This document shows, in pieces, positions 62,254-64,000 of a stretch of DNA of 64,000 bases. The notes below the pieces were generated by a model, which did no database searches, was not told the origin of the DNA, and was given only the letters and a program-made list of their open reading frames with translations. The DNA is from Marinobacter sediminum (GTDB taxonomy: Bacteria; Pseudomonadota; Gammaproteobacteria; Pseudomonadales; Oleiphilaceae), in assembly GCF_016820575.1 (NCBI RefSeq), contig NZ_JAEMQH010000005.1, forward strand, positions 1 through 64,000, given 5' to 3'. Position 1 is the stretch's first letter; each line of letters begins with the position of its first letter. A program made the position numbers and the translations under genes.

Positions 62254-64000
62254 TTACTTCTTCTTGGCGCGCTTGCGTTCGTTCTCCGTCAACAACTTCT
62301 TACGCAGGCGGATGGACTTGGGCGTCACCTCTACCAGCTCGTCGTCATCGATGAATTCAAGCGCCTGCTCAAGGGTGAACTTGATCGGCGGCACCAGGCC
62401 AATAACCTCGTCCTTGCCAGAAGCACGCATGTTGTCGAGCTTCTTGCCTTTGGTCGGGTTCATGACCATGTCGTTGTCACGGCTGTGAATGCCGCACAGC
62501 TGACCTTCGTAGATTTCCTGCCCTGGATCCAGGAACAGCTTACCGCGGCTCTGCAGGGTTTCCAGCGAGTAAGTCAGCGCCGTACCGGTTGCCATGGACA
62601 CCAGAACACCGTTTTGGCGGCTGGTGACGTCACCGACCTTGATCGGGCCGTAATGGCTGAAGGTGGACGTCAGGATACCGGTGCCTGAAGTCATGGTCAG
62701 GAAGGTGTTACGGAAGCCAATCAGACCACGGGCCGGGATGGTGTAATCAAGACGCATGCGCCCTTTACCGTCCGGAACCATGTTGGTCAGGTCGCCCTTA
62801 CGCAGACCCATCTGCTCCATGACAGGACCCTGGTGCTGCTCTTCAATGTCGACGATGACATTCTCATACGGCTCCTGCTTCACGCCGTCAACCTCGCGAA
62901 TGACAACTTCCGGACGGCCAACCGCCAGCTCGAAGTTCTCACGACGCATGTTCTCGATCAGAACCGACAGGTGCAGCTCGCCACGACCGGACACTTTAAA
63001 CTTGTCGGCAGACTCGCCTTCTTCCACTCGCAGAGCTACGTTGTGCAACAGCTCTTTTTCCAGACGCTCTTTAATGTTGCGGCTGGTCACGTACTTACCT
63101 TCTTTACCTGCGAAGGGCGAGTCGTTGACCTGGAAGGTCATGGAAACAGTCGGCTCGTCTACGGTCAGTGCCGGCAACGCTTCAACCTGAGACTGGTCAC
63201 ACAGGGTATCGGAGATAAACAGCTCATCCATACCGCTGACGCAAACAATGTCGCCCGCCTGGGCTTCATCGACTTCGACGCGCTGCAATCCGGAGTGCCC
63301 CATGATCTTGAGGATACGCCCGTTACGCTTCTTGCCGTCGGCGCCGATGGCGGTTACCGGGGAGTTGGTCTTGATCTTGCCCCGCGCGATGCGGCCGATA
63401 CCGATAACACCCAGGAAGCTGTTGTAGTCCAGCTGGGAGATCTGCATCTGGAACGGGCCGTCCAGGTCAACGTTGGGCGCAGGCACATGATCGACGATGG
63501 CCTGGAATACGGCATCCATGTTGTCGTCCAGGTTCTCATGATCCATACCGGCGATGCCGTTGAGAGCGCTGGCGTAAACAATCGGGAAGTCCAACTGTTC
63601 GTCAGTGGCACCAAGGGCATCAAACAGGTCGAACACCTGATCCACTACCCAATCCGGACGCGCGCCCGGACGGTCGATCTTGTTCACGATAACAATAGGA
63701 CGCAGGCCGGCTGCGAACGCTTTCTGAGTTACAAAGCGGGTTTGCGGCATCGGGCCATCGATAGAATCGACCACCAGCAACACGCAATCCACCATGCTCA
63801 TTACCCGCTCTACTTCGCCGCCAAAATCGGCGTGCCCCGGGGTGTCGACGATGTTGATATCGTACTCATTCCATTTCAGGGCCGTGTTCTTGGCCAGAAT
63901 GGTGATACCACGCTCTTTTTCCTGGTCGTTAGAATCCATAACGCGCTCGTTTTCGAGCTCTTTGCGATCCAACGTGCCGGATTGGCGCAGCAGTTTGTCA
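62254..64000 (-). CDS. typA: Translational GTPase TypA/BipA (5' end cut by window edge)
   Basis: TypA/BipA is a ribosome-binding GTPase that aids 50S assembly and adaptation at low temperature and stress. The visible 581 residues begin in the switch I region ([13 protein letters not shown]), so the P-loop and about 19 N-terminal residues lie beyond the right edge. Switch [25 protein letters not shown] (G4), the [10 protein letters not shown] (G5) block and the C-terminal ESRKRAKKK-like basic tail (here [10 protein letters not shown]) are present. It ends at a strong terminator. Confidence 0.96.
   Translation of the reverse strand, partial: DKLLRQSGTLDRKELENERVMDSNDQEKERGITILAKNTALKWNEYDINIVDTPGHADFGGEVERVMSMVDCVLLVVDSIDGPMPQTRFVTQKAFAAGLRPIVIVNKIDRPGARPDWVVDQVFDLFDALGATDEQLDFPIVYASALNGIAGMDHENLDDNMDAVFQAIVDHVPAPNVDLDGPFQMQISQLDYNSFLGVIGIGRIARGKIKTNSPVTAIGADGKKRNGRILKIMGHSGLQRVEVDEAQAGDIVCVSGMDELFISDTLCDQSQVEALPALTVDEPTVSMTFQVNDSPFAGKEGKYVTSRNIKERLEKELLHNVALRVEEGESADKFKVSGRGELHLSVLIENMRRENFELAVGRPEVVIREVDGVKQEPYENVIVDIEEQHQGPVMEQMGLRKGDLTNMVPDGKGRMRLDYTIPARGLIGFRNTFLTMTSGTGILTSTFSHYGPIKVGDVTSRQNGVLVSMATGTALTYSLETLQSRGKLFLDPGQEIYEGQLCGIHSRDNDMVMNPTKGKKLDNMRASGKDEVIGLVPPIKFTLEQALEFIDDDELVEVTPKSIRLRKKLLTENERKRAKKK

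Overview
The window looks like a chromosomal segment of a marine gammaproteobacterium close to Marinobacter (inference). The evidence is the conserved neighbourhoods: ponA divergent from pilMNOPQ; argS-SPOR-hslVU; rppH-ptsP next to a SerB-like HAD gene; tolC divergent from thiC and followed by nudF-yqiB-cpdA; and glnE close to a YgiF-like CYTH gene. No rRNA, tRNA, CRISPR array, insertion sequence or prophage gene was seen. Coding density is high and most genes are housekeeping.

Layout. 0-5 kb: type IV pilus alignment and secretin operon pilMNOPQ (minus strand). 5-12 kb: PBP1a, malic enzyme, ribosomal protein L31 and PriA. 12-14 kb: a serine-rich, Ig-like lipoprotein of unknown role. 14-18.4 kb: argS, an FtsN-like SPOR protein, and the HslVU protease behind a good sigma-32-type promoter and a long palindrome. 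18.4-25 kb: a patatin-like protein with an altered nucleophile motif, ptsP-rppH, a HAD phosphatase, an RlmI-like methyltransferase and gcvH. 25-29 kb: metR/metE divergent pair. 28.5-34.4 kb: cpdA, DUF1249, nudF, thiC with a TPP riboswitch, and tolC.

34.4-52.9 kb is the most distinctive region, an LPS core/surface-glycan locus. It holds WaaA (Kdo transferase), two LpxL-family acyltransferases, an ELM1-like protein, two GT4 glycosyltransferases, ManC, several GT2/GT25 glycosyltransferases, a pyruvyl transferase, an O-antigen ligase-like membrane protein, a GT9 heptosyltransferase, DUF6165, and four kinase-fold proteins (one YrbL-like, one KdkA, two unassigned). Strand changes, tight overlaps and locally lower G+C between about 44 and 51 kb suggest a mosaic, variable segment. 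The genes plausibly build and phosphorylate a lipid A-Kdo-core oligosaccharide.

52.9-64 kb: ilvE, glnE, a two-TM potassium channel with a regulatory domain, a CYTH protein, a porin preceded by a Pho-box-like element, dtd, a prolyl aminopeptidase, and typA, which is cut by the right edge.

No clearly new defence or mobile system is visible. The best candidates for something undescribed are the multi-kinase glycan locus, the translationally coupled ELM1/GT4/GT4/YrbL module, the Ig-like lipoprotein, and the patatin with a rearranged nucleophile elbow. All functional statements come from reading the sequence and from family knowledge; no database search was run.
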